A stretch of DNA of 64,000 nt from SpSt-539 sp964549445. GTDB taxonomy: Bacteria; Planctomycetota; Phycisphaerae; UBA1845; UTPLA1. The notes under the pieces were generated by a model that was given only the letters and a program-made list of their open reading frames with translations, made no database searches and was not told where the DNA came from. Position numbers and translations under genes: made by a program. How positions within the stretch are numbered: position 1 is the first letter of the stretch; every line of letters begins with the position of its first letter. The stretch is from assembly GCA_964549445.1 (NCBI GenBank), contig CAZJVS010000013.1, positions 39,585-103,584 of the forward strand. The letters run 5' to 3'. Positions 51,200 to 59,851 of the stretch are shown here, in pieces.

Positions 51200-52603
51200 C
51201 TACGGCGAGAGGATTGCTGCCGCGAATGGGGCGGCATCGGAGGCGTTGACGAGGCCGTCGGCGTTCATATCGGCGGCGCAGTAGAGCGGGCTGGGACTGC
51301 CGCCGGCGATGAGCAGAGCGGAGAAGACCTGGATGTCGAGGCCGTTGCGGAGGAAGTCGGAGTTGAGATCGGCCGATCCGCCGGCGAAGACGATGAGACT
51401 TGCGTTGTTACTGGCGACAGCGCCGCAGGTGTTGGTAACGAGGCAGTTGTAGTTGGGGGCCTCATGGGAAAAGTTGATGGAACTGACGGTGAGCGTCGGT
51501 GACGTGACGCCGGAGTATCCGCCGGTGTTGCTGAGAATGGTCGTGCCACGGCGCCATTGATAGGTTGGAGCCGGCGTGGCGGATGCGGTGACGGAGAGCG
51601 ATGTGGTTCCGCTGGTGCATGCGACCGTTGTGTTGGGATGAGCAGAGAAGCTGACCGGTGCGTTCACGGTGAGGGTGGCATTGTTGCTGGTGGCGGCGCC
51701 GCAGGCGGTCGAGACAACGCAGTTGTAGTCGGAGGCAGCGTTGGCCACCTGGGCGGGATTGAAGCTGAGGGTTGCGGTGGTCGCGCCGAAGATGTTGCCG
51801 CCATTTACAACGTTTGTCGTACCGCGGCGCCACTGGTAAGTCGGCGACGTGCCGCTCGCCGTAACGGAAAGACTCGTGTTGCTCCCGGCGCAGACCGTCG
51901 GAGATGAGGGATGGGACGAGATGGAAGCGGCCGTGCAGTTGGTCTTTGCGACACGCATGTAGAGCCCTGCGAATGGCGATCCGCCAAAGGTGACCTGAGA
52001 GCAGAAGCAGTCCCAAAAGCGGTTGGAGGTGCAGGTACCGCCACTGGCGAGCAGGGCGTAGGTGCTGCTGTTGTCGAAGGTGTAGCCGTAGCCGAAGTTG
52101 CCGGAAGGCAGGACGAATTGATTCGTGCTCGTCAGCGTGACGGTGACGGAGTACGATCCGAGTCCCGGGAGGTTCTGGACGCCGTAACTGCGGATGAGAG
52201 TGCCTGGGCAGATGGAATTCGAGGTGTTCTGGATGAATGCAATGGCAACGACGCCGGGCTCGGCAAGCGAGGAGTAGCCGAAATCGAATTCGCAGACGAG
52301 GCCGCCGGTTGTGCAGCCGTAGTCGATGATCTGGCAGCCGGCGCCGGGGAGGTGGCCGGAGCCGCTGGCGGTGGTGTTGGTGTAGAAGTTGGTGCAGCCG
52401 GGGCCGAGCAAATCGGAAGTTGGGGCGGACGCCGGATCAAACTCCTGCAGGGGTTCGCCGAGGCGGCGGATTCGTACCGACACGAGCTGTTCGACGGCGA
52501 CGCCGTCGGCGTCGGCGTCGGTGATCGTGACGCGGACGATGCGTGATTCGGTGGTCTGGGCAAGGGCGAGGGAAGCGATCGCGAGTGTGAGCGACGGCAG
52601 CAT
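51200..52603 (-). CDS. Secreted protein with two Ig-like domains and dockerin-like tail
   Basis: 467 residues; GAGGA precedes the ATG. Signal peptide LPSLTLAIASLALAQ. The N-terminal ~225 residues form a Cys-containing beta-rich domain (IIDYGCTTGGLVCEFDFGYSS, RFWDCFCSQVTFGGSPFAGLYMR). Two Ig-like repeats follow (about 230-315 and 318-400), both with the pattern ...SVTASxTxPTYQWRRGTT...YNC-V-(S/T)xxCGA. A dockerin-like C-terminus comes last (ADLNSDFLRNGLDIQVFSALL and ADMNADGLVNASDAAPF, two EF-hand-like loops). Probably exported and calcium-binding; ligand unknown. It shares the dockerin type with the M64 protein at the window start. Confidence 0.83.
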   Translation of the reverse strand: MLPSLTLAIASLALAQTTESRIVRVTITDADADGVAVEQLVSVRIRRLGEPLQEFDPASAPTSDLLGPGCTNFYTNTTASGSGHLPGAGCQIIDYGCTTGGLVCEFDFGYSSLAEPGVVAIAFIQNTSNSICPGTLIRSYGVQNLPGLGSYSVTVTLTSTNQFVLPSGNFGYGYTFDNSSTYALLASGGTCTSNRFWDCFCSQVTFGGSPFAGLYMRVAKTNCTAASISSHPSSPTVCAGSNTSLSVTASGTSPTYQWRRGTTNVVNGGNIFGATTATLSFNPAQVANAASDYNCVVSTACGAATSNNATLTVNAPVSFSAHPNTTVACTSGTTSLSVTASATPAPTYQWRRGTTILSNTGGYSGVTSPTLTVSSINFSHEAPNYNCLVTNTCGAVASNNASLIVFAGGSADLNSDFLRNGLDIQVFSALLIAGGSPSPLYCAADMNADGLVNASDAAPFAAAILSP

Positions 52604-52647
52604 CGATTATCCTCGGATTCCAAATGTGCGATGGCTAATCATGACTT

Positions 52648-52676
52648 AGTATAACGGAAATCGTAGTCGGGCTGAA
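52648..52676 (-). promoter_or_regulatory. Promoter of the Ig/dockerin gene
   Basis: On the minus strand TTCAGC, 17-bp spacer, TATACT (plus-strand position 52648-52653). This leaves a leader of about 40 nt that contains the GAGGA ribosome-binding site, a conventional layout. Confidence 0.45.
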
Positions 52677-52710
52677 GCCGCAGAGGAAAGTGGCGCGACG
52701 CAGCGACTTG

Positions 52711-52719
52711 TGCTATGCT
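52711..52719 (+). promoter_or_regulatory. Extended -10 element of the sialidase-like gene
   Basis: TGC-TATGCT, ending 9 nt before the ATG at 52729. A GAGG at 52720-52723 could instead be a Shine-Dalgarno site if transcription starts farther upstream, so the two readings compete. Confidence 0.35.
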
Positions 52720-52728
52720 GAGGCACTC

Positions 52729-53769
52729 ATGCGTGGAAGGGGTATTATCTTATTTGGCTGGCTGCTTTTCGCATCGGCGTGCGGCACGATTACGCCGTTG
52801 CCGCCCGATCCATCGCTGCCGTTTTTTTCGGCGGAGTTGATCCCGACCGCGGGGGATGCGTACAGCCATACATCATCGATTGTTGTCTTGCCGGATGGCG
52901 GGATTCTTGTGGCATGGGGCTCGGGCAGCCGGGAGTTGGCGACCGACACGCGGATCGTGATGGCGCGACGCGCGGCGGGGGCCGCTGCCTGGGATTCGCC
53001 GATTGTCGTTGCGGACAAACCCGATTTCGCTGACGCGAATTGCATGATGTATTCGGATGACGTCGGGCGGCTGCGACTGCTGCACTCGGAGATGTTCGGG
53101 GCCACTTTTTGCGAGTCATCCGTGGTCGAGCAGACCAGCGACGACGGCGGCCTGACGTGGACACCGCCGCGAACGGCCATCCCGGCGGTCTGCACGCTGC
53201 TGCGGAACAAGCCGATCGAACTGCGAGACGGACGGTGGTTGCTGCCTGCATACGTTGAGGCGACGTACGAGTCGCAGTTTTTTGTCAGCTTCAATCGCGG
53301 CGATGACTGGCTGCCGCTGAGCGCGCCGCAGTTGACGCTCCAGTACGGGAACCTGCAGCCGGCGGTCGTGCAGCGGGCGGATGGGTCCTTGTTTGCGCTG
53401 ATGCGCAGTTCGGGTGGAGCAGGGTTTTCGTGGCAGGCGATATCGATTGCCGGGTTTCAATGGTGGTTCGCGCCGCTCGAAGCGCTTCCGAATCCCGGGA
53501 GCGGGCTGGATATGATCCGGCTGTCGAGCGGGCACTATGTCGTGGCATATAACGACAGCGCGACAGATCGGAGCCCGCTGTCGGTGGCACTATCGGCCGA
53601 CGAGGGCCGGACGTGGTCGCGCGGCCGGGTGATCGACACGGCGACGGGGCAGGTTTCGTATCCGAGTCTGGCGGAGGCACCGGACGGGATGATACATTGC
53701 TCGTACAGTTTCGAGATTTCCGCGATCAAGCACGCGGCGTTCAATCGGGCGTGGATCGAGGCCGACTAG
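52729..53769 (+). CDS. Sialidase-like (BNR/Asp-box) lipoprotein
   Basis: 346 residues from the ATG at 52729; a GTG at 52690 would place charged residues before the signal and is unlikely. Lipoprotein signal IILFGWLLFASAC. A sialidase-type beta-propeller is suggested by HTSSIVVLPDGGILVAWGSG, TRIVMARR, the Asp-box elements TSDDGGLTWT and SADEGRTWSRG, NKPIELRDGRWLLPAY and GLDMIRLSSGHYVVAYND. This is the layout of the BNR_2 exo-sialidase-like group, whose members include rhamnosidase- and sialidase-like enzymes. A full catalytic Arg triad cannot be confirmed by eye, so the activity is open. Membrane-anchored, probably facing the periplasm or surface. Confidence 0.83.
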   Translation: MRGRGIILFGWLLFASACGTITPLPPDPSLPFFSAELIPTAGDAYSHTSSIVVLPDGGILVAWGSGSRELATDTRIVMARRAAGAAAWDSPIVVADKPDFADANCMMYSDDVGRLRLLHSEMFGATFCESSVVEQTSDDGGLTWTPPRTAIPAVCTLLRNKPIELRDGRWLLPAYVEATYESQFFVSFNRGDDWLPLSAPQLTLQYGNLQPAVVQRADGSLFALMRSSGGAGFSWQAISIAGFQWWFAPLEALPNPGSGLDMIRLSSGHYVVAYNDSATDRSPLSVALSADEGRTWSRGRVIDTATGQVSYPSLAEAPDGMIHCSYSFEISAIKHAAFNRAWIEAD

Positions 53770-53781
53770 AGCGAGGATTTG

Positions 53782-53810
53782 TTGACGGGGCGGGGCGAAT
53801 CCCTTAGAAA
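53782..53810 (+). promoter_or_regulatory. Promoter of atpC
   Basis: TTGACG (53782-53787), 17-bp spacer, TAGAAA (53805-53810). The -10 ends 6 nt before the ATG and no Shine-Dalgarno site is present, so the transcript may be leaderless. Confidence 0.5.
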
Positions 53811-53816
53811 AAAAGC

Positions 53817-54221
53817 ATGGCAATCGAAAGTCCCATCAAGTGCTCGGTGATCACGCCGGAGCGGGCGGTGTTGGAGACGACGGCGACGTCAATCGTCTAC
53901 CCGCAGCATGACGGTTCGGCCGGGATTCTGAAGGGGCGGGCGCCGCTGGTCTGCGAATTGGGGATCGGCATACTCAAGATCGAGACGACCGACCAGGGGA
54001 TGAAGGAGTTCTTCGTCGATGGCGGTTTCGCACAGGTGCGGAACAACGACGTGTCGATTCTGACGCAGCGGGCGGTGCCGGCGGAGCAGATCACGCGGGC
54101 GGAAGCCGAGAAGGCGCTGGCGACGGCGGAAGCAATGAAGATCACGGATGAGGCATCATTCCAGGCGCGGCAGGATGCGCTTCAGCGGGCGCGCGTGCAG
54201 TTGCAGATGGCGAAGAAGTAA
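53817..54221 (+). CDS. atpC: F1Fo ATP synthase epsilon subunit
   Basis: 134 residues, normal length. It has the N-terminal beta-sandwich signature (IKCSVITPERAVLETTATSIVYPQHDGSAGILKGRAPLVCELGIG), represented here by VITPERAVLE, YPQHDGSAGIL and RAPLVCELGIG. GGFAQVRNNDVSILTQRAV matches the end of the sandwich, and the C-terminal helices (AEKALATAEAMKITDEASF, ALQRARVQLQM) complete it. In ATP synthase it couples the gamma shaft to rotation and inhibits ATP hydrolysis. The usual partner atpD is not adjacent: the gene stands alone between a sialidase-like gene and a convergent stress protein, apparently with its own promoter. Confidence 0.92.
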   Translation: MAIESPIKCSVITPERAVLETTATSIVYPQHDGSAGILKGRAPLVCELGIGILKIETTDQGMKEFFVDGGFAQVRNNDVSILTQRAVPAEQITRAEAEKALATAEAMKITDEASFQARQDALQRARVQLQMAKK

Positions 54222-54257
54222 GCCGTTTCACGTTCCCCGATCACGCTTCAAATAAAC

Positions 54258-54728
54258 TCAAGGCATCTCGAACTTGTGGCCGGGCGCTCGGACTGTCAGG
54301 ACGGGGCAGGGGGCCTTGCGGACGATTTTTTCGGTGACCGAGCCGAGCAGGACGTGGGTAAGTCCGCTGCGGCCGTGGGTGCCGATGACGATGAGGTCCA
54401 TCCTCTTGTCGCGGGCGTAGCGGATGATCTCGAGAAACGGGCGACCGACGAGGACTTCGGCGGTGACGGGGGTCGCAAGTTTTGCGAAGCGCTCTTTCCT
54501 GGTGCGCTCCATTTGCTCCCGCGCGCCGACGAGTATTTCTTCCGGAGTGGGTCCGAGGGGGAGACTATTGGGGCCCATGGCCATCCAGTACTGATACGAC
54601 TCGTCGACGACGTGCAGAACGTGAAGCTCGGATTTGAACGCGACGGCGAGCGAGCAGGCATAGTCGATCGCGTGGTCGGCGAGTTCGGAGAAGTCGGTGG
54701 GGCACAGAATTCGGCTGATCTGAACCAT
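54258..54728 (-). CDS. Universal stress protein (UspA family)
   Basis: 156 residues. The ATG is preceded by AGGAG. Family features are ILCPTDFSELADHAIDYACSLA at the N-terminus, FKSELHVLHVVDES, EIIRYARDKRMDLIVIGTHGRSGLTH, and GSVTEKIVRKAPCPVLTVR. The ATP-binding pattern G-2x-G-9x-G(S/T) is visible in GTHGRSGLTHVLLGSVTEK. Cytoplasmic protein that in the family binds ATP and accumulates under stress. It is convergent with atpC, with a 36-bp gap, and is 30 bp downstream of the RND operon on the same strand, so it may be read from that operon. Confidence 0.92.
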   Translation of the reverse strand: MVQISRILCPTDFSELADHAIDYACSLAVAFKSELHVLHVVDESYQYWMAMGPNSLPLGPTPEEILVGAREQMERTRKERFAKLATPVTAEVLVGRPFLEIIRYARDKRMDLIVIGTHGRSGLTHVLLGSVTEKIVRKAPCPVLTVRAPGHKFEMP

Positions 54729-54758
54729 TTCGAGTCTCCTGTTTCGCCTTCCGCTGGA

Positions 54759-57700
54759 CTATATGGCCGGCGCGACAGTCGGTCCAGCGTTCTTACCGCG
54801 TTTGAGGAACGCGAGTCCGCCCGTGCGCAATCGCTCCATGTAGAGATAGAACACGGGCGTGACGTAAAGCGTGAGCGACTGCGAGAAAAGCAGTCCGCCG
54901 ACGACGGCGAGGCCGAGCGGGCGGCGCGACTCGGCGCCGGCGCCGAAGCCGAGGGCGATGGGCAAGGTGCCCATCAGCGCGGCCATGGTGGTCATCATGA
55001 TCGGGCGGAAACGGACGACGCAGGCCTGATAGATGGCTTCGGCGGGCGGCGTATTCTGTTTGCGCTGCGCGTCGATGGCGAAGTCGACCATCATGATTCC
55101 ATTTTTCTTGACGAGCCCCACGAGCATGATGATGCCGACGAAGGCGTAGAGGTTTAGGTCGATGCCGAAGGCAAGGAGCGTAAGCAGGGCCCCGAAGCCG
55201 GCGAAAGGCAGGGCGGTGAGGATCGTGATGGGGTGTGCGTAGCTTTCGTAGAGAATTCCCAGAACGAGATAGATCACGACCACGGAGAGGAGGAGCAGCA
55301 CTTCGAGGCCCTTGAGCGAGGACTGGAAGGCCTGGGCAGTGCCCTGGAAGGTAGATGTGATCGTCGGAGGCAATACTTCGAGGGCGGCCTTTTGTACGGC
55401 TTCGACGGCCGGGCCGAGGGCGTAGCCGGGCTTGAGGTTGAAGGAGACGGTGACTGCGGGGAGCTGGCCGAGGTGGGCGACAGAGAGCGGGCCGACCGTG
55501 CGTGTGATCGTGGCGATGGCGTCCAGCGGGACGAGCTGGCCCGTGCGTGAGCGGACGTGAAGCAGCGGCAGGGCGGCCGGGTCGGACTGATAGTGCGGCT
55601 GGACCTCGACGATCACCTGGTATTCGTTGTTTGGGGCGTAGATGGTTGAAACCTGTCGCGAGCCGTAGGCGGAGCCGAGGGCGAGTTCGATCTGCTCGGG
55701 GGTGATGCCGAGGGCGGCGACGCGATCGCGATGGATGTCGACCTTGACCTTCGGGTTCTTGAGTTGAAGGTCGGCGGTGACGTCCTGGAAGCCGGGAAGT
55801 TTGCGCATCTTTTCGAGCAGCTGGGGGACGACGCGATAGAGTTCGTTCGTGTCGGGGCCCTGCAGCGTGAACTGGTACTGGCTCTTGGTGAGCTGGCCGC
55901 CGAGGCGAATGGCGGGGAGGTTTTGCAGGTAGGCGTTGATGCCGGGGACCTGGGCGAGCTTGGGGCGAAGCTCCTGAATGATTTCGTCGACCGATTGGTC
56001 GCGCTCGGAGCGGGGCTTCAGACGGATCATGATCGTGCCGGTGTTGCGGGTGGCGGCGTTGCTGCCGCGGGCGCCGACGCTCGAAAAGTAGAATTGGACG
56101 CGCGGGTCCTGAGAGATGATGGCGGCGAGTTCCTGTTGGTGGCGGACCATCGAGTCGAAGGAGATGCCCTCGGCGGCTTCGGTCTGGACGAAGATTCGCG
56201 ACTGGTCTTCGAGCGGGAGAAAGCCCTTGGGCACGATGACGTAGAGATAGCAGGTTGCAACGAGGATCAGGGCTGAGGCGACCATGGTTGCCAGCCGGTG
56301 ACTCATCACCCAGCGGAGCGTGATTTCGTAGAGCTTGAGTCCGGCGTCGAAGATGTGTTCGGTCGCTGCGTAGAGCCGGCCGTGGCGCTCCTGGCCGTGC
56401 GGGCGGAGGAGGCGGCTGGACATCATGGGCGTCAGACTCAGGGAGATGAAGCCGGAGATGAGGATGGCGACGCCGATGGTGACGGCGAACTCGCCGAGGA
56501 GCCGTCCAAGGATGCCACCGAGGAACAGCACGGGGATGAAGACGGCCGCGAGCGAGATGGTCATCGAGACGACGGTGAAGCCGATTTCGCGCGAGCCGTC
56601 GAGCGAGGCCTGGAGGACGGACTTGCCCATCTCGATATGGCGGACGATGTTTTCGAGGACGACGATTGCGTCGTCGACGACGAAGCCGACTGAGAGCGTC
56701 AGGGCCATCAGCGACATGTTGTCGGCGCTGTAACCGAGCAGGTACATGACCGCGAAGGTGCCGACGAGTGACATGGGCATGGCGACGCCGGGAATGATCG
56801 TGGCCCGGAAGTTTCGGAGGAAGAGAAAGATGACGAGGATGACGAGTCCGAGCGTCAGGACAAGCGTGAATTTCACATCTTCGACTGATTCGCGGATCGA
56901 CTGCGAGCGGTCGTAGAGGGTTTCGATCGAAACCGAGGCGGGCAACTGGGCCTTGAACTTCGGCAGCAGCTCGCGGACGGCGTCCACGACGGCGACCGTG
57001 TTGGTGCCGGGCTGGCGCTGGATCGCGAGAATCATGGCTCGCTGGTTGACGAACCAGGCGGCGGTCTTGTTGTTTTCGACGCTGTCGACAACCGTGCCGA
57101 GTTCGTCGAGGCGGACAGGGCGACCGTTTCGGTAGGCGACGATGAGCGGCCGATAGGCGTCGGCGTTCGAGAGCTGACCGGTGGCCTCGACGGTAAAGGA
57201 CTGGTGGCGGCCGTCGAAGGTGCCGACGGGAAGATTGACGTTGGCGCTCTGGATGGAGGTGACGACTTCGTCGATGCCAATGCGACGGGCGGCGAGTGAA
57301 TCGGGGTCGAGCTGGACGCGGACGGCATATTTCTGCGAGCCGTAGACGAGCACCTGCGCGACGCCGGCGACGGTCGAGATGCGCTGGGCAATCGTGGTCT
57401 CGGCGTATTCGTTGAGCGTGTAGAGCGGCAGCGAAGGCGAGGTCAGGGCGAGGAAAAGCACCGGCTGGTCGGCCGGGTTGACCTTCTGATACGACGGCGG
57501 GGCGGGCATGTCGGGCGGCAGCTTGGAGTTGGCCCGGGCGATGGCGGCCTGCACATCCTGGGCGGCGGCATCGATGTTGCGGCTCAGCGTGAATTGGAGG
57601 GTGATCTGCGTCGCGCCGAGGAAGCTGGTCGACGTCATCGAGTCGAGGCCGGCGATCGTCGAGAACTCGCGTTCGAGCGGCGTGGCAACGGATGCAGCCA

Positions 57701-57875
57701 TCGTTTCGGGGCTTGCGCCGGGCAGGTTGGCCGAGATTTGTAGCGTCGGAAAGTCGACGTTCGGCAGGTCGCTGACCGGCAGCAGCCGATAGGCCATGCC
57801 GCCGAAGATAAGGATGGCGGCCATGACGAGAGTCGTCATCACGGGCCTACGGATGAACGGTTCTGCGACGTTCAC
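54759..57875 (-). CDS. RND efflux pump permease (AcrB/MdtB-like, HAE1 family)
   Basis: 1038 residues, normal for the family. N-terminal FIRRPVMTTLVMAAILIFGGM, then the large periplasmic domain with LPNVDFPTLQISANLPGASPE and QYAVRV-like porter strands, TM2-6 with FLRNFRATIIPGVAMPMSLVGTF, and the proton-relay segment VGFVVDDAIVVLENIVRHIE with two Asp residues. The second half carries LPFAGFGALLTLLAFG, IMLVGLVKKNGIMMVDFA with a Lys, and RFRPIMMTTMAALMGTLPIAL. It exports drugs or lipophilic compounds with proton influx. Overlaps the membrane-fusion gene by 4 bp. No TolC-type channel gene is in the window. Confidence 0.93.
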   Translation of the reverse strand: MNVAEPFIRRPVMTTLVMAAILIFGGMAYRLLPVSDLPNVDFPTLQISANLPGASPETMAASVATPLEREFSTIAGLDSMTSTSFLGATQITLQFTLSRNIDAAAQDVQAAIARANSKLPPDMPAPPSYQKVNPADQPVLFLALTSPSLPLYTLNEYAETTIAQRISTVAGVAQVLVYGSQKYAVRVQLDPDSLAARRIGIDEVVTSIQSANVNLPVGTFDGRHQSFTVEATGQLSNADAYRPLIVAYRNGRPVRLDELGTVVDSVENNKTAAWFVNQRAMILAIQRQPGTNTVAVVDAVRELLPKFKAQLPASVSIETLYDRSQSIRESVEDVKFTLVLTLGLVILVIFLFLRNFRATIIPGVAMPMSLVGTFAVMYLLGYSADNMSLMALTLSVGFVVDDAIVVLENIVRHIEMGKSVLQASLDGSREIGFTVVSMTISLAAVFIPVLFLGGILGRLLGEFAVTIGVAILISGFISLSLTPMMSSRLLRPHGQERHGRLYAATEHIFDAGLKLYEITLRWVMSHRLATMVASALILVATCYLYVIVPKGFLPLEDQSRIFVQTEAAEGISFDSMVRHQQELAAIISQDPRVQFYFSSVGARGSNAATRNTGTIMIRLKPRSERDQSVDEIIQELRPKLAQVPGINAYLQNLPAIRLGGQLTKSQYQFTLQGPDTNELYRVVPQLLEKMRKLPGFQDVTADLQLKNPKVKVDIHRDRVAALGITPEQIELALGSAYGSRQVSTIYAPNNEYQVIVEVQPHYQSDPAALPLLHVRSRTGQLVPLDAIATITRTVGPLSVAHLGQLPAVTVSFNLKPGYALGPAVEAVQKAALEVLPPTITSTFQGTAQAFQSSLKGLEVLLLLSVVVIYLVLGILYESYAHPITILTALPFAGFGALLTLLAFGIDLNLYAFVGIIMLVGLVKKNGIMMVDFAIDAQRKQNTPPAEAIYQACVVRFRPIMMTTMAALMGTLPIALGFGAGAESRRPLGLAVVGGLLFSQSLTLYVTPVFYLYMERLRTGGLAFLKRGKNAGPTVAPAI

Positions 57876-59017
57876 TTGGAGCTTTCCTGGGGCGGACGAG
57901 CGGCATCTTTGATCAGCGCGCGGGCGTTGGGGACGAGGCGAAGTTGTCCGTCGGTGACAACTGTTTCGCCGACTGTAATTCCCTTTTTGATCACCGAGCC
58001 CGTGGTCTGAGCGTCGCCGAGTTCGATCGGGCGCATCTCGACGGTCTGGTCGGGCTTCAGGACATAGACAAACGGGCCGGCCTGTCCGACCTGAACCGCC
58101 TCGGTGGGGATAACGACGCTGTCTTTCAGCGTGGCGACGGTCATGGTGACGTCAACAAAAAGACCGGGCCAGAGGCGATGGGCCTTGTTCGCGAAGGTGG
58201 CCTTGAGGCGGATCATGCCGGTGAGGGAGTCGACCTGGTTGTCGATGAACGCGAGTTCGCCCTGTTCGATCGGTTCGGAATCGCCGGGCATGGCGGCGGA
58301 CACGGGGACCGGGCCGGCGGCCTGGGCCTGTTTGATCGCGTCGAGGTGCTTTTCGGCAACGGAGAATGAGACAAAGATCGGTTCGATCTGGTTGATGATG
58401 ACGAGCGCGGTTTCGTTGGCTTTAAGACTGCTACCGACATCGACGAGCTTTGCGCCGATGCGACCGTCGATGGGAGAGCGGATGGAGCAGTAGTCGAGGC
58501 GAATTTTCGCGGATTCGAGGCCGGCCTGGTCGGCTTTGACCTGGGCGAGCTTGGCCTCGTAGTCGGCCTGCGAGCGCTGGCGCTCCCGTTCGGCGGCGGC
58601 TTTTTTCTGGAAGAGCTCGAGGGTGCGCTCGTAGTCGTGGGCGGCGTCGTCGGCCATGGCCTGATCGCGAAGCAGGTTCGCCTCGGCGAGCTGGACGGCG
58701 GCCTGGAAGGGGCGGGCGTCGAGCGTGAAGAGCTTGTCGCCGGCGCGGAGTTCCTGGCCTTCGGTGAAGTGGACCTCGGTCAGCAGGCCGTCAACCTGCG
58801 GCTTGATGGTGACCGTGCGGAATGCTTCGACCCAGCCGATTGCGTTGATCTGGATCGGGACGTCGCGCTGGATGGCGACGGCAACCGAGACGGGGACGCC
58901 GGCGTCGCCACCGCTGGTGCGGGCATCGGATTCGCGCGAGCAGCCGGTTGCCAGCAACGTGACGGTGAATACGGCTGCGACGTCGGCCAGAATGCGGCCA
59001 GGAGCGATCTGGTTCAT
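57872..59017 (-). CDS. RND membrane-fusion (periplasmic adaptor) lipoprotein
   Basis: 381 residues. The N-terminus VAAVFTVTLLATGC contains a lipobox with Cys near residue 26. The adaptor core is VSVAVAIQRDVPIQINAIGWVEAFRTVTIKPQVDGLLTEVHFTEGQELRAGDKLF, recognised here by RTVTIKPQVDGLL and VHFTEGQELRAGDKLF, then a coiled-coil hairpin (AVQLAEANLLRDQAMADDAA, DYERTLELFQKKAAAERERQ), YCSIRSPIDGRIG and DVGSSLKANETALVIINQ. It links the inner-membrane pump to an outer-membrane channel. It overlaps both neighbours (4 bp each), so the three genes form one operon led by the TetR gene. Confidence 0.93.
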   Translation of the reverse strand: MNQIAPGRILADVAAVFTVTLLATGCSRESDARTSGGDAGVPVSVAVAIQRDVPIQINAIGWVEAFRTVTIKPQVDGLLTEVHFTEGQELRAGDKLFTLDARPFQAAVQLAEANLLRDQAMADDAAHDYERTLELFQKKAAAERERQRSQADYEAKLAQVKADQAGLESAKIRLDYCSIRSPIDGRIGAKLVDVGSSLKANETALVIINQIEPIFVSFSVAEKHLDAIKQAQAAGPVPVSAAMPGDSEPIEQGELAFIDNQVDSLTGMIRLKATFANKAHRLWPGLFVDVTMTVATLKDSVVIPTEAVQVGQAGPFVYVLKPDQTVEMRPIELGDAQTTGSVIKKGITVGETVVTDGQLRLVPNARALIKDAARPPQESSK

Positions 59018-59682
59018 GTCGCGGTTCCTCGTACGGCCGGGCGGCGACGGGTGCGTTCTTTATCGGTGAGAATTCCGTTGAAGACGATGTCGACGATCTG
59101 GCGGGCCTGTTGCGGCGACGAGCGGGCGCGGTTGGCGAATACGTTGGTAATCATTGCTCCGTAAACGACATCGCCGATGACGTCGAGGATCTGATCGACG
59201 GGAATGTCGCGCAGGCGGCCTTGCGTGATGAGGGTTTTGTAGATGTTGCGCCAATAAGGCGTGCGCGATTCGCGGTAGCGGAAATAGGTGGCCTTGCGGC
59301 GATCGCGGAAGACCGCGCGTTCCTGCACAAACAGCTCAACCATTTCGGGATGGCGGCTGAAGAAGGCGAGGTAGGCGTCGATGGCGGCCGTGAGCTGGTC
59401 GAGCGGGTCGGATCGCGAAGCACTGGCGCGGTCGACCTCGTCGCCGAGGCGCTTGAGCCCGCGGTCGACGGCGGCGAGAAAGAGGATGGACTTGCTGGGG
59501 AAGTATCGATAGAGCGTGCCCTTGCCGACATCGAGTTCGTCGGCGAGACGTTGCAGGTCGGTGTCGGCATAGCCGTGCTCGGCGAACATCCGGGCGGCGG
59601 CGTCGAGAATCTGACCGCGGCGGCGGTCGGCCAGGGATTTGTCGCGCGGTCTGCCGCGGGCGGGAGAGGCGACGGAAGGCAT
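59014..59682 (-). CDS. TetR/AcrR-family repressor of the RND operon
   Basis: 222 residues; GGAG lies 7 nt before the ATG. N-terminal HTH: RRGQILDAAARMFAEHGYADTDLQRLADELDVGKGTLYRYFPSKSILFLA, in parts RRGQILDAAARMFAEHGY and VGKGTLYRYFPSKSILF, the TetR signature. The C-terminal helical domain (LTAAIDAYLAFFSRHPEMVEL, RARSSPQQARQIVDIVFNG) is the ligand-binding part. It is first gene in the operon with the adaptor and pump genes and probably represses the operon at the palindrome 25 bp upstream of its start. Confidence 0.92.
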   Translation of the reverse strand: MPSVASPARGRPRDKSLADRRRGQILDAAARMFAEHGYADTDLQRLADELDVGKGTLYRYFPSKSILFLAAVDRGLKRLGDEVDRASASRSDPLDQLTAAIDAYLAFFSRHPEMVELFVQERAVFRDRRKATYFRYRESRTPYWRNIYKTLITQGRLRDIPVDQILDVIGDVVYGAMITNVFANRARSSPQQARQIVDIVFNGILTDKERTRRRPAVRGTAT

Positions 59683-59699
59683 GTACGAACTCCGGCGAA

Positions 59700-59729
59700 A
59701 TTACATGACGGACTGGTCCGTCCGGTTAA
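59700..59729 (-). promoter_or_regulatory. Promoter of the TetR-MFP-RND operon
   Basis: On the minus strand TTAACC (plus 59724-59729), 18-bp spacer, TGTAAT (plus 59700-59705), with about 17 nt from the -10 to the ATG and a good GGAG site. The operator palindrome fills the spacer. Confidence 0.5.
59707..59722. promoter_or_regulatory. Probable TetR operator
   Basis: Perfect inverted repeat GACGGAC-TG-GTCCGTC, 7-bp arms, located between the -35 and -10 of the operon whose first gene encodes a TetR protein. Binding would block RNA polymerase, a standard autoregulation layout. Confidence 0.65.
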
Positions 59730-59851
59730 TCGTAGTCGGCCGGACAGCTTTGGCCACGGTGGGATTCGTTTGCCCTGTCGCGGGAACGCGGCGCGCTCGG
59801 CGCGGCGGTCAGAGGTGCCGCAACGGACACAAGTCGTCCGGCGGCCGCCGT

